This document shows positions 45,196-54,297 of a stretch of DNA of 64,000 bases, in pieces; the stretch's first letter is position 1, and every line of letters starts with the position of its first letter. Position numbers and translations under genes: made by a program. The stretch is from Acidobacteriota bacterium. GTDB taxonomy: Bacteria; Acidobacteriota; Terriglobia; Terriglobales; Acidobacteriaceae. The notes under the pieces were generated by a model, which searched no databases, was not told where the DNA came from, and was given only the letters and a program-made list of their open reading frames with translations. The DNA lies in NCBI GenBank assembly GCA_021778845.1, contig JAJYBU010000013.1:1-64000 (forward strand). The letters are read 5' to 3'.

Positions 45196-46555
45196 GTGTT
45201 ACCTTCCAATCGGTGCGCTGCTCAGGCCAATACACAAACTTTCCGTCACGAATCTCCGCAAACGTCACAGGCGCAATGTTATTCAGCGTGTAATCGAAAT
45301 ACGCATTGCCCCCGACCCCAACATAGCCCTTCATCTCGTACTCGCGCAGGGCATCCATGATCCGCCCACGATTGAGTCCCGCCTTGTTGATTGCGGCCAT
45401 CAGCATGGTGGTGCCATCGTACGCATACGCTGCATACGCATCCGGTTCCGCATGAAAGCGGTCCATATATCGTTGCCGGAAGGTCTGCCACCGTGGATCG
45501 CTTCGTGTCGGATCGGTGGCGCTGACCGTGACCAGACCCTCCGCCGCCGCACCAGCGATCTTCACCACATCCGGATAGCAGATCCGACTGCTGCCAAACA
45601 CCGGTTCTTGCATACCCAGTGAGCGCATTTGCTTCAAAACGAGGCCAGCTTGTGCTGCGTTACCCCAAATCACCAGGCCATCGATTCTGGAAGCCTCGAG
45701 CGTGTGCAGTTGCGAGGAGAAATCTTTTGTGCTCGCTGCATACCAGACCTCCACAACTGGCTGATGGCCAATACGCCGCGCCGTGTCGGCAAATACCTCC
45801 TTGCCCGCTCGCCCATAGCGGTTATTGACCTGCAGGATACCGATCCGCTTTAACTTGCGTTGTAAAAAAATGTAGTCAGCCAGCGCATAACCCTGCTGCC
45901 GGTCGTCCGGAAAGTTATGCATCAGCCAGGGGATCGCAGTCTCGGTAACGGTGGGATCGTTCGTCGCAGTATCCATAATGGGCATTTCTAGCTTCAGTGT
46001 CGCGCGCAGTTCGATGTGCGTCGATGAGGAATCGACCGAGCCAATCATGGCCCACGCCTGATCCTGAAACCGCATATCCACGATCGCCATAGACGACGCT
46101 CCCCACAGCGGCAGGTCGTCATGCACCTTCAGCGCAAACGGCTTCCCCTTATAGCCGCCGTTCGAATTGCCATCGTCGACCGCCAACTGCGCACCATGAA
46201 GCATCGGTATTCCATAGAGAGAATCTTCATTCTCTGCATCCAGCGGCCCTAGAAACCCCAGATTGATCGCTGTCAGTGTTGCTAAGTCTCCGTCCGGTTC
46301 ACTCCGTGCCGCACCGTCGTACTCCAAACTGTTCGGCTCCACATACCACTCTTGGTAAGGCTTCTTAAACCCCGCATACGGCGCCGCTGCTGGAGGCATA
46401 TTAGCGTAAGGCATCGCCTTTCCCTCTGTAACACTCGACGGCCCAAACGGCTGCACAGTCGAGCTCTGCGCGCCGCTCATCTGAGCATTCGCACATGCCG
46501 CCAGCGCACCGCATACAGTCAGCAGCATAATCGCGACACCGCTTCGAGTTTTCAT
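45176..46555 (-). CDS. ABC-type branched-chain amino acid-like substrate-binding lipoprotein
   Basis: About 459 residues with a lipobox-like LAACAN at the N-terminus, so a lipid anchor is likely. The core has the Peripla_BP_6 pattern: NLGFLGPLDAENEDSLYG, GAQLAVDDGNSNGGYKG, WAMIGSVDSSSTHIELRA, PIMDTATNDPTVTE, KRIGILQVNNRYGRAGKE, YAAYAYDGTTMLMAAINKAG. AGGAGG about ten bases before ATG 46555 supports this start; a longer frame would run into the DAHP-synthase gene. No ABC permease or ATPase is encoded in the window. It and the next gene form a tandem pair, which could bind related ligands or act as one unit (inference). Confidence 0.86.
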   Translation of the reverse strand: MKTRSGVAIMLLTVCGALAACANAQMSGAQSSTVQPFGPSSVTEGKAMPYANMPPAAAPYAGFKKPYQEWYVEPNSLEYDGAARSEPDGDLATLTAINLGFLGPLDAENEDSLYGIPMLHGAQLAVDDGNSNGGYKGKPFALKVHDDLPLWGASSMAIVDMRFQDQAWAMIGSVDSSSTHIELRATLKLEMPIMDTATNDPTVTETAIPWLMHNFPDDRQQGYALADYIFLQRKLKRIGILQVNNRYGRAGKEVFADTARRIGHQPVVEVWYAASTKDFSSQLHTLEASRIDGLVIWGNAAQAGLVLKQMRSLGMQEPVFGSSRICYPDVVKIAGAAAEGLVTVSATDPTRSDPRWQTFRQRYMDRFHAEPDAYAAYAYDGTTMLMAAINKAGLNRGRIMDALREYEMKGYVGVGGNAYFDYTLNNIAPVTFAEIRDGKFVYWPEQRTDWKVTRAAYTR

Positions 46556-46607
46556 AGTCCAGGTCCTCCTACTTTTCCCATGATCGGATCTGCGCCAAAT
46601 CACCCAG

Positions 46608-47510
46608 TTACGCCATGTCACTTACAGCCTCTGTTTCAGCTTCACGGTTTTGAATGAAGCGAATGATCCTGCCCAGTGTGCTTGGAGTGATCGCCTGGTC
46701 TGCGTCGCACATTGGCCGCTGTGCTTCAGGCTCCTCGCCCCAGTTCGATACTTCGATCATCAGTCCGCTGGCCCCAACCTCAATAGCGGCACGGCTGGCC
46801 CGTTCCACACTCGGCGCGGTGCCAGTTGCATGACTTGGGTCCACAATTACAGGTAGAAACGTCTCGGCATGGACCGCCGGGATAACATTCAGATCGAGCG
46901 AGTAACGCGAATACTCATTCGCCGCATGAGTTTTAATTCCACGCTCACAGAGAACGATATTCAGGTTTCCTTCGTTCGCAATATATTCGGCCGCGCCCAA
47001 CCACTCGCACAAGCTTGCAGCCATGCCGCGTTTCAGCAACACTGGTTTTCCGCTTCGGCCTACCTCCACCAGCAGCGGGTAGTTCTGCATGCTGCGCGAA
47101 CCGATCTGGAGCATGTCCGCATAGCGGCTGACGACATCGACAAGTCGCACATCCAGCACTTCGGTCACGACAGGAAGCCCTGTACGATCGCCTGCGTCCC
47201 GCAGCATCTTCAACCCCTCAACGCCGAGCCCCTGAAAATCATGCGGCGACGTCCGTGGCTTGAACGCTCCTCCGCGCAGCATATCTGCTCCCGCCGCTTT
47301 TACACGTCGCGCGACCTCTATCATCTGCTGAGCGCTCTCGACCGCGCAGGGCCCGGCAATCACCACCGGAAGCCCAACGCCAAATCGCACCATGCCTACC
47401 TCTACGACCAATCCGCCCTCAGCAAACTCTGGATGGTTTCGCCGGCTGAGGATGGGACAGAGTCGCGAGAGATCTTCAAGACCCACTCGTCCTGCAATGT
47501 TCCGTTCCAC
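46608..47510 (-). CDS. 3-deoxy-7-phosphoheptulonate (DAHP) synthase, type I-beta, without regulatory domain
   Basis: A 300-residue cytoplasmic enzyme. DAHP synthase I-beta motifs: IAGPCAVES (metal Cys55), [29 protein letters not shown] (usually IGARNMQN), [25 protein letters not shown] (metal His) and [12 protein letters not shown] with a later CDADQA supplying the Glu and Asp ligands. It condenses phosphoenolpyruvate with erythrose 4-phosphate at the head of the shikimate pathway. There is no N-terminal ACT or ferredoxin-like feedback domain, only about 40 extra residues, so it may escape aromatic feedback control. Its place in an operon of exported redox proteins is unusual and suggests a dedicated aromatic product (inference). 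The CERGIKT loop is followed by an atypical [10 protein letters not shown] segment. Confidence 0.87.
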   Translation of the reverse strand: MERNIAGRVGLEDLSRLCPILSRRNHPEFAEGGLVVEVGMVRFGVGLPVVIAGPCAVESAQQMIEVARRVKAAGADMLRGGAFKPRTSPHDFQGLGVEGLKMLRDAGDRTGLPVVTEVLDVRLVDVVSRYADMLQIGSRSMQNYPLLVEVGRSGKPVLLKRGMAASLCEWLGAAEYIANEGNLNIVLCERGIKTHAANEYSRYSLDLNVIPAVHAETFLPVIVDPSHATGTAPSVERASRAAIEVGASGLMIEVSNWGEEPEAQRPMCDADQAITPSTLGRIIRFIQNREAETEAVSDMA

Positions 47511-47533
47511 GCGTACTCCTCTTCGTCTTGCGA

Positions 47534-48067
47534 CTACTTGCTGTCTGCCAATTCGGTAGCACCGCGTGTCTCAAAGATCGCCATCGCTTCCATCTCAAAC
47601 AACAAGCTAGGCCAGCACAGAATCGCCTGGATTCCGGTCGACGCCGGCAGCACATCCAGACCCTGCTCCTCAAAGAACTTTGTCCGAATTAAATTGAACT
47701 GCTCGTAATCCCGCTCGATATCGCGTAGATAGCACGTCGTCCGCACCACATCCTTCCACGTTGCGCCCTCAGACTTCAACAGTGCCGTCACGTTCTCATA
47801 CGCACGTCTCGTCTGCGCTCCAAAGTCTCCAGGATGTACCGTCTCGCCGTGCTCCCCAACGCTCGCGGTACCCGAAATCAGCAGGATCGTAATCCCCTTG
47901 ATATCCAGTCGCATTCCACGCGAAAACGACGATGGCTTCTGATACCGGTACGCCTCATTCAGCGCCTCCGGCGCCGACATCGCCTTTTTCCGCATCGCCT
48001 TCGGAGCCCCATTGCTCCCGTTCTTCATAGCCATGCCTGCTTCCGTTTCTGTCGAGATATTGCTCAT
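47534..48067 (-). CDS. Rid (YjgF/YER057c/UK114) superfamily protein lacking the deaminase arginine
   Basis: A 177-residue cytoplasmic protein of the Rid fold: [32 protein letters not shown], then [20 protein letters not shown] and FEMEAMAIF. In RidA enamine/imine deaminases the substrate-carboxylate arginine lies in PARSCV. Here the aligned segment reads PASTGIQ, so the arginine is replaced and RidA-type deamination is not expected. PASTGI is reminiscent of the C-terminal half of chorismatases, which share this fold, but at 177 residues this protein is only about half their length. It starts with an ATGA overlap with the propeller gene and is 23 bases upstream of the DAHP synthase, so a role in a chorismate-derived pathway is possible (inference). 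Confidence 0.82.
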   Translation of the reverse strand: MSNISTETEAGMAMKNGSNGAPKAMRKKAMSAPEALNEAYRYQKPSSFSRGMRLDIKGITILLISGTASVGEHGETVHPGDFGAQTRRAYENVTALLKSEGATWKDVVRTTCYLRDIERDYEQFNLIRTKFFEEQGLDVLPASTGIQAILCWPSLLFEMEAMAIFETRGATELADSK

Positions 48068-49188
48068 TTTCCGTGCTCCTTATTCACCGCGCGCATCCCG
48101 TGGCTCAGGCCCTGCGCCGTTGCCACCCAGATGTCGTCGCCTTGAAAATCTGTGTTGAGAATGTAGGTGTGTGCCACGCTTGTCTGGGTGGCTATCCGCT
48201 CTTTGCTTCCATCCGCATGGGTCACAAGAATCTCTCCGTGCCCCGTCTTTGCATCCCGCCGATAGCTGACCCACGTATTCGTCCGCGTATCAAGCTCGCT
48301 CAGCCCTCCCTGCGTACTTGCCCACACCTCATCGCCGCGCGAGTGCACGGCATTAATAAAATTCGAAGCCAGCCCACTATCCTTTGTCAGATAGTTGTGC
48401 CAGTTCCGCCCGTCATATCCACTCAACCCAAAGTAAGTCGATGCCCAAAACGTCTTCGTGCTCTCGTTGTAAGACACGCTGCTCACAATGTTGTGGATCA
48501 ATCCCTGGTTGCGATACAGCACCAACTCCATCTCCCCATCCGGATCGTTGAATGGCTTCCATGTCTGCTTCGCAAGGTCATATGACAGCACGCCCCCACC
48601 CCACACCGCAAAATAAATCTTCTCCTTGCTCACCGAGATCCCATACCCCCAAGGCTCCGCAAACGGTGCATTGGTCTCATTGAAGATCGACCAACTCCCC
48701 GTCCTCGTATCCAGTCGATTCACTCCTGCGCCGGTCGCCACCCACACATTCTGTCCCTGCACCGCAACACCGTACACCAGATCATTCGCCAGCCCGCTGG
48801 TCATATTCGTATAGTTCGTAAACTTTCCGCCTGAGTAACGGCTGAGCCCGCCAAACGTCCCCACCCATACATCACCGTTCTCCGGGTCCACCGCAACCGA
48901 CATTACCGCGCGCCCCGCCAGTCCATCTTTTTGCGTGAACACTTTCTTCACGAGGCCATCCTCCAGCATCACCAACCCATGTGTCGTTCCCGCCCACACG
49001 CGCCCCCCATCCACCGTCACGCAGAACACCTCACCCGCAGGAAACCCATTCGCCGGCGTGTAGTTCGTCCACCTCGTGTACAGCGCCGGTGTTTGGATGG
49101 CACTCTGTGCGTTCCCACTCACCATCGCTGCAAACAAACATCCCGCAGCCACCAATACTCTTCGCATGATCCACGCACGCATCGTCAT
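48064..49188 (-). CDS. secreted two-component-regulator-propeller protein
   Basis: A 374-residue secreted protein, signal RRVLVAAGCLFAAMVSGNAQ. It is composed of Reg_prop-type propeller repeats: VWAGTTHGLVML, VWVGTFGGLSRYSGGKF, VWVATGAGVNRLDTRTG, EVWASTQGGLSELDTRT, IWVATAQGLSHG. In hybrid two-component sensors such repeats form the periplasmic sugar- or ligand-sensing domain, but this protein ends without a membrane helix, kinase or regulator domain. It may be a soluble binding protein working with another sensor or with the neighbouring propellers. Starts at 49188, 49182 or 49170 are possible. The gap to the YVTN-cytochrome gene is 8 bases, and the next gene overlaps by ATGA. Confidence 0.83.
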   Translation of the reverse strand: MTMRAWIMRRVLVAAGCLFAAMVSGNAQSAIQTPALYTRWTNYTPANGFPAGEVFCVTVDGGRVWAGTTHGLVMLEDGLVKKVFTQKDGLAGRAVMSVAVDPENGDVWVGTFGGLSRYSGGKFTNYTNMTSGLANDLVYGVAVQGQNVWVATGAGVNRLDTRTGSWSIFNETNAPFAEPWGYGISVSKEKIYFAVWGGGVLSYDLAKQTWKPFNDPDGEMELVLYRNQGLIHNIVSSVSYNESTKTFWASTYFGLSGYDGRNWHNYLTKDSGLASNFINAVHSRGDEVWASTQGGLSELDTRTNTWVSYRRDAKTGHGEILVTHADGSKERIATQTSVAHTYILNTDFQGDDIWVATAQGLSHGMRAVNKEHGK

Positions 49189-49196
49189 GATGATCC

Positions 49197-51185
49197 TTAT
49201 AACGTCTTCAGATACTCGATTAAATCGTTTAGCTGTGCCTTATTCATGTCGGAGGTCAATCCGTGTTTATCCTCTGGGTTATATGAGGTCCAGATATCTT
49301 CCAACTCCAGTGCCTCGCCATTATGCAGATACGGCGGCTTCATCGCGACACCTTCTAACTGCGGAACATCGAACGCGCTGATCGTGTCATACTTCGTCGC
49401 AGTTCCCACATTCAGTTGAACCCTGGAAGTAAAGTGTGTAAGTGGAGAATGACACGTATAACACCGTTGCATCGGAGGTATTATCGCGCCGCTATTGCTC
49501 TTGTCGCGAAAGAACATAGCTCGTCCACGCGCCTGCGCATCCGTCAACGTTCCGTCGCCAGCCAAGTGGGGGTTTTGCCTCAGATGCAGCGAGAAAATAT
49601 ACCCCACCAAATCTTCCACTTCCTTCGAATTGAATCCCTGCGACCGGAAGATGTACATCGCCGTCCTTGGCCCGTCCTGCGTCTCAAGATCCGGATTCTT
49701 TCCGTTCCACTTGAAAGGTTCAGTCCCCGCAATGCTGTACAGCGTGCGATTCTCCACTACATCGCGACCCAGTTGCGGGGTTTCCAGGCTCCACGCCAGC
49801 CCATCCGAAAGACCCTCGTGCGGATGGCACGTAGCGCACGCCATCTGCCCCTGGTAGCAATAACTCGCATCGTAAAATAGCCGCTCGCCGCGCCGCCTCT
49901 GCGTCAACTCCTTCGGGCCACCCAGATCAATCGTCGACACCATCTGTCTCCGAGTCATATCCATCACGCTGATCGTGTCGTCCATCCTGTTTGCGATATA
50001 TGCAAATTGTCCGTCCGCCGAAGCAATCACATCCGTCGGATTCCGTCCCGTTGCCACCCGTTCCGCGATAATCTCATTCGCTGAATCCAACCGGTTCGCT
50101 AACGCCAACCTTTGTGCTGCACTCCGCATCAGCAGCCTGCGCAGCTTCGTCGCATCTACAACCGACACCACATCCGCCCCCGACGCGGTCACCAGTGCCC
50201 ACCGCCCCTCCGGCGTCTCGGCCACCCCAAACCCGTCCGCGTAATAGTGGTCGATGTTATCCAGCAGCACCTCCGTCACCTGATAGCTCCCAGGCCCATC
50301 AGCACTCGAACTCGCCGGGCGAATCACCGCCATACCATGCGTCAAATACCCGCCCTGCGGAATCTGCACCAGAGGGTTCAAATTCTTCGGCCGCATAAAC
50401 GGCACCAGCACATATCCCCCAGCGCTCGAAGGTAACTCCGCAATATGCCGCATTTGGATCACGCCCGGCACATCAACTCGTGCTGCTATAACCTGTTTCG
50501 CGCAATCGATCACCGTCAACTCCGAAACCGGCGGCCGATCCGGTGGCGCCAATCGTGCCAGCAGATTCGCCACATACACACGTGTTCCATCGTTCGATAG
50601 CGCAACATACTCCGGATAGTGTCCTGCCTCCAGACGCTTCCGTTCCGTTCCCGTGCGCAGATCAATCACTGAGACGTCATTGCCCAACGTGTTCGCCACA
50701 TACAACACATCACCCGTGCGATCCGTCGTCAACCCCACAGGCCCCCATCCCACCTTCAGCGTTCGCCGCACCGCAAAGCTTTGCGCATCAATTTCCGTTA
50801 CCGCATCGCTCGTCTCATCCGACACGTACAGCGTCTTCCCATCCGGTGAAATCGCAATCCCCTTCGGGCGCGTACCCACCTTCACGCGTCGCAGCACACG
50901 CGCTGCCCGCGTGTCCACCACCAACATTACGTCGCTGTCTTCGCACACCACATACAACCACCGCCCATCGTGCGAGAGCTGCAGTGCCACCGGGCTCAGA
51001 TAGCGCACCTCAGCCTCCGGCCTCTCCACCTTCGTTCCAGGTCCGCGCCCCGCAGCCGAAGCAAGAATCGGCTGTTGCGCAAACATCAGCACAACCGCAA
51101 AAATCATCGCCAGGACTGCAACTCCAATAGCCCATTCTTCTCGATGCGTCAGTTTGTTGGACGAACTCTCACGGGGCCCACTCAT
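49197..51185 (-). CDS. membrane-anchored YVTN beta-propeller fused to diheme cytochrome c (MauG/CCP-like)
   Basis: A 662-residue protein. An N-terminal transmembrane anchor (WAIGVAVLAMIFAVVLMFA) is followed by YVTN-type propeller repeats at about residues 60-430: DGKTLYVSDETSDAVTEID, DVLYVANTLGNDVSVID, DGTRVYVANLLARL, QFAYIANRMDDTISVMD. The last ~230 residues carry two CxxCH motifs, CATCH at 450 and CYTCH at 575, in the spacing of MauG/cytochrome c peroxidase-type diheme proteins, with GMAVIRP-like loops between. Such proteins oxidise a partner or reduce peroxide; here the propeller may bind the partner. It sits between a CRTAC1 gene (ATGA overlap) and the two-component-propeller gene in the ten-gene operon. 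Confidence 0.86.
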   Translation of the reverse strand: MSGPRESSSNKLTHREEWAIGVAVLAMIFAVVLMFAQQPILASAAGRGPGTKVERPEAEVRYLSPVALQLSHDGRWLYVVCEDSDVMLVVDTRAARVLRRVKVGTRPKGIAISPDGKTLYVSDETSDAVTEIDAQSFAVRRTLKVGWGPVGLTTDRTGDVLYVANTLGNDVSVIDLRTGTERKRLEAGHYPEYVALSNDGTRVYVANLLARLAPPDRPPVSELTVIDCAKQVIAARVDVPGVIQMRHIAELPSSAGGYVLVPFMRPKNLNPLVQIPQGGYLTHGMAVIRPASSSADGPGSYQVTEVLLDNIDHYYADGFGVAETPEGRWALVTASGADVVSVVDATKLRRLLMRSAAQRLALANRLDSANEIIAERVATGRNPTDVIASADGQFAYIANRMDDTISVMDMTRRQMVSTIDLGGPKELTQRRRGERLFYDASYCYQGQMACATCHPHEGLSDGLAWSLETPQLGRDVVENRTLYSIAGTEPFKWNGKNPDLETQDGPRTAMYIFRSQGFNSKEVEDLVGYIFSLHLRQNPHLAGDGTLTDAQARGRAMFFRDKSNSGAIIPPMQRCYTCHSPLTHFTSRVQLNVGTATKYDTISAFDVPQLEGVAMKPPYLHNGEALELEDIWTSYNPEDKHGLTSDMNKAQLNDLIEYLKTL

Positions 51186-52894
51186 GGCGTCTTCCCCTTA
51201 ACTACAACCGGCTTGGTGACACTGGCCGCCGCAGGCTCTGTTACCGTCAGCACCTGGTCCGCCCTCACATCATTCAGCGTCTGTATCGTCCCGCTCGGCC
51301 AATGGATCGTCAGCTTATCCACCACCGCATGCTGTCCTAATCCAAAATGAGGCCGCGGATCATTCTGCGATAAATACCCGCTCTCCGAGGTGGCTTCCAC
51401 CCACTGGTGCAGGTCTCCAGCGACTGCCTCCAGACTTGCGCCAAAACCATCCCGGTTGCTCTGCGTTCCTACCAGCTTCACCGTCAGCCAGTGGTTTCTC
51501 GTTCCCGCAGGCGGCGTATTGTGCAACAGAATTCCTTTGCCTCCCAGTGTCATCACGAAGGCGTCAATATAGCCGTCGTTGTCGTAATCAGCGAAGCACG
51601 CTCCCCGGCTCACATTCTGTTTCTGAAAGAATTCCCCTGCTTGCAGCGACACATCCTTGAACGTTCCATCGCCATTATTGCGAAGCAACGAACTTTGCAT
51701 CGGAATCAGCCACACTAGGCCACCGTTCACAATGAACAGGTCTTTCCATCCATCATTATCGAAATCGAAAAGCCCATCCCCCCAACCCACAAATTGAGCA
51801 GAAACTGCGCCCACGCCGGACGTGTTCGTTACATCCTCAAACGACCCTCCGTCTTTTCCGTCGTTGCGCAGTAAGCGATGGTAGTGTGCATCGGAGACGA
51901 ACAACCCCTGATGCCCTTTGTTGTCGAAGTCGCCGAAGATCGGACCCATGGCTGTCGATGCTTCGCCGTTCTGCCCATAGGCAGCTCCCACTTCCGGCGC
52001 CACATCTGTAAATGTGCCGTTCCGGTTGTTACGATACAGAAAGCTTGCCATTGTGTCGTTTGCGACATAGATGTCCTGCCATCCATCGCCGTTATAATCT
52101 CCGACCGTCACCCCCATCGCACGCCCTGGCTGCGCGCTGATCCCGGAAGCTTTCGACACATCCGTGAAAGTTCCATCGCCGTTGTTATGAAACAGCCGGT
52201 TGGTCTCCGGCGCATACTCCAGCGGTCCTGGATACTGCTGCGCGGAATAATACTGACGGCTGCTCGGATCGAATTTCAAATAATTTCCAACGAACAAATC
52301 GAGTCGTCCATCGTGGTCATAGTCCAGAAATGCCGCGCCGGTCCCAAAAAATGGATTGTTCACCCCAGCCTTCGCCGTCACATCTGTAAACGTTCCATTC
52401 CCGTTGTTGTGATACAAAATTGCCGAGTTGTAATTCGTCACATACAGGTCTTCGTACCCGTCGTTATCGAAGTCCCCTGCCGTAACCCCTACTCCGATCC
52501 CTTTACCCGGCACCCCAGCCTTCGCCGTCACATCCGTAAAGGTTCCGTCGCCGTTATTGCGATACAGATGATTCGTAGCCCCCACTCCATCCGCCGCAGA
52601 GTGGTCCGCTAGTCCATCAACATGGCGCCCATTCACCACATACAAATCCATCAGACCATCGTTGTTGTAATCGATCCACGCGCACCCCGAACCCGTGCCC
52701 TCCTGGATCGAACTCAGCGCCTTCTCGCCAAACGAATGCTGAAAGCTAATTCCAGCCTTCGCCGTCACATCCTCAAACTGCGGGAGCGGCGTAGCATTCA
52801 CTACGCCAGTCGCTACCTGTGCTCCTGCCCCGAGCGCTACACTCAGCATCACACCTGTACACGCATATCGCATCTTCAAAGCTGAACTCCTCAC
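51182..52894 (-). CDS. secreted CRTAC1/ASPIC-UnbV family protein
   Basis: Up to 570 residues. A signal peptide (YACTGVMLSVALGAGAQ) is followed by VCBS/FG-GAP repeats (IDYNNDGLMDLYV, GDFDNDGYEDLYV, LDYDHDGRLDLFV, FDFDNDGWKDLFI), each next to a YRNNGDGTFTDV motif, and a terminal ASPIC/UnbV region (RPHFGLGQHAVV, IHWPSGTIQTL). Unlike the other short copies it lacks the CxxxG...CGPRGL cysteine pair; the equivalent region reads QYPGPLEYAPETN. The GTG at 52894 overlaps the HzsA-like stop (GTGA), while ATG 52873 gives a shorter signal peptide. The start is thus uncertain by seven codons. It is the second gene of the ten-gene redox operon, which sets it apart from the TPR- and TonB-linked copies. Confidence 0.85.
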   Translation of the reverse strand: MRSSALKMRYACTGVMLSVALGAGAQVATGVVNATPLPQFEDVTAKAGISFQHSFGEKALSSIQEGTGSGCAWIDYNNDGLMDLYVVNGRHVDGLADHSAADGVGATNHLYRNNGDGTFTDVTAKAGVPGKGIGVGVTAGDFDNDGYEDLYVTNYNSAILYHNNGNGTFTDVTAKAGVNNPFFGTGAAFLDYDHDGRLDLFVGNYLKFDPSSRQYYSAQQYPGPLEYAPETNRLFHNNGDGTFTDVSKASGISAQPGRAMGVTVGDYNGDGWQDIYVANDTMASFLYRNNRNGTFTDVAPEVGAAYGQNGEASTAMGPIFGDFDNKGHQGLFVSDAHYHRLLRNDGKDGGSFEDVTNTSGVGAVSAQFVGWGDGLFDFDNDGWKDLFIVNGGLVWLIPMQSSLLRNNGDGTFKDVSLQAGEFFQKQNVSRGACFADYDNDGYIDAFVMTLGGKGILLHNTPPAGTRNHWLTVKLVGTQSNRDGFGASLEAVAGDLHQWVEATSESGYLSQNDPRPHFGLGQHAVVDKLTIHWPSGTIQTLNDVRADQVLTVTEPAAASVTKPVVVKGKTP

Positions 52895-54297
52895 GGCCGC
52901 ACCGCCTTCCCCGCATTACCCACTAAAGAACTCGGAGTATCAAACCGCGTCAACGCCATCGGCGAACGATTCTCCGGAGCCAGTGCCTGGCTCTCATGGC
53001 AGCCCGAGCATCCGCGATCTTCTCCGCCGCGCACCCACATCCAACTCCGCTGCGCCTTCACCACTTCGCCCTTCTTCCCGATCAACTCCAGCCGTATCGG
53101 CACATCTGCCGGTACAGTCGCATAGAACGATCCATCCACTTCCACCGGAGCATCGCCCAACACAAGTTCTCCCGTCTGCTCCTTTGCCAGCACTCGTACA
53201 CGGGTAACATGCCCCGCAATCCGCCCACTCGCCACATCCTCGGTCGAAGACGCATCCAGGCAAAGCAGTCGCCCCGTCTTCCGCTCCGGATGCAAAATGC
53301 TTCGGTACGCCTCTACCGGGGCATGCGCGGCAATCGCCACCGCCTGCACGCCTGCCCCCTTCGCACTCCGATACACCAACTCCTGACGCCCGCTGAGTTG
53401 CAAATCCACACTGTACAAAGCCCCGCTGCGCGACACCATCAACTGTCCGTCGTCCAGCGTCGCCACCGAAGCATATCCAGACTCAGCACCACGAATCGTC
53501 ACCGCTCGCAATGCTCCTGGATGAAGCCACTCCAATGCTCCCGTCGTAGCATGCGACGTCGGTCGCTTCACGAAGATGATGGTCCCATCAGCCAACTCTT
53601 CCGCTGCACCACGAATCTCACCCGCTCCATCATCCTGACGCAGCAGCGCCAGCCCTGAGCCATCCGGATCGACTACAGACAGCGCGCGCGCATGCCCATC
53701 CACACCCGTGGACGACAGCAGCAACCGCCCACTGCGCAGCGCCGTCTCCACCTCAAACATCCCCGGTCCAAACGTAATCGCGTGCGCATCCGCGCCACTC
53801 TCCGCACTTACATATACATCCGAGGTGCGCGCAGCACCCACGCCCCGCAGCGACGTATACGCAATCTCGTGCGTCGGCAGATACACTGCCCTCACGCAGC
53901 CGACCGCACAATGCGTCACCTGTCGCGCAGTTCCGCCCGCCGCGGGTATCTCCCAGATCTGCCAGATTGAACCCTGCTGCTTTTGTCCAGCGAACAAAAG
54001 TTTGCTGCCATCAAAAGACACCCGTGGGTCTGCAACAGCGAAGAACTGCGGCGTCAGCACATCGGCAGTTTGCTGCGTTCCTGGGATCATGCGCACCAGC
54101 TGGCTTCCTTGCGGAAACCGCTGCGTCAAATCGCCCGATGCAACCACCGAAGCACGCACGATTGCAATCGCGCCGTGTCCATGGGTGGGAGGGGCCATGA
54201 CATTCGTGCTCGAATTCTGCATAGCCCCAACTTTTCCACTTACTGTACACAGAACTAGGGCAAGTCCCGTGCACGCACCTCTCCACGCTAATTTCAT
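52891..54297 (-). CDS. secreted TolB/HzsA-type beta-propeller with a C-terminal heme-c motif
   Basis: About 468 residues, with a signal peptide (ACTGLALVLCTVSGKVGAM). Propeller-type repeats run through the middle (DPRVSFDGSKLLFAGQK, IWQIWEIPAAGGTARQVTH, HEIAYTSLRGVG), resembling the middle domain of hydrazine-synthase alpha-like proteins. A later FYATVPADVPIRLELIGK sheet leads to one heme motif, GCSGCHES, starting at Cys430. Only one heme and no partner subunits are present, so hydrazine synthesis is not implied. This architecture is widespread in non-anammox bacteria. ATG 54297 is preferred to a GTG 15 bases upstream, though neither has a clear ribosome-binding site. It is the first gene of the operon, behind a promoter and palindrome at 54378-54437. 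Confidence 0.8.
   Translation of the reverse strand: MKLAWRGACTGLALVLCTVSGKVGAMQNSSTNVMAPPTHGHGAIAIVRASVVASGDLTQRFPQGSQLVRMIPGTQQTADVLTPQFFAVADPRVSFDGSKLLFAGQKQQGSIWQIWEIPAAGGTARQVTHCAVGCVRAVYLPTHEIAYTSLRGVGAARTSDVYVSAESGADAHAITFGPGMFEVETALRSGRLLLSSTGVDGHARALSVVDPDGSGLALLRQDDGAGEIRGAAEELADGTIIFVKRPTSHATTGALEWLHPGALRAVTIRGAESGYASVATLDDGQLMVSRSGALYSVDLQLSGRQELVYRSAKGAGVQAVAIAAHAPVEAYRSILHPERKTGRLLCLDASSTEDVASGRIAGHVTRVRVLAKEQTGELVLGDAPVEVDGSFYATVPADVPIRLELIGKKGEVVKAQRSWMWVRGGEDRGCSGCHESQALAPENRSPMALTRFDTPSSLVGNAGKAVRP

Noticed and set aside
46608-47510. NeuB/LegI-type synthase that would complete the nonulosonate pathway
   Set aside because: Motifs ([28 protein letters not shown]) are those of DAHP synthase I-beta, and the gene is in a different operon.
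52891-54297. Hydrazine synthase (anammox)
   Set aside because: Only the middle propeller domain resembles HzsA, with one heme and no HzsB or HzsC. Such proteins occur widely outside anammox bacteria.
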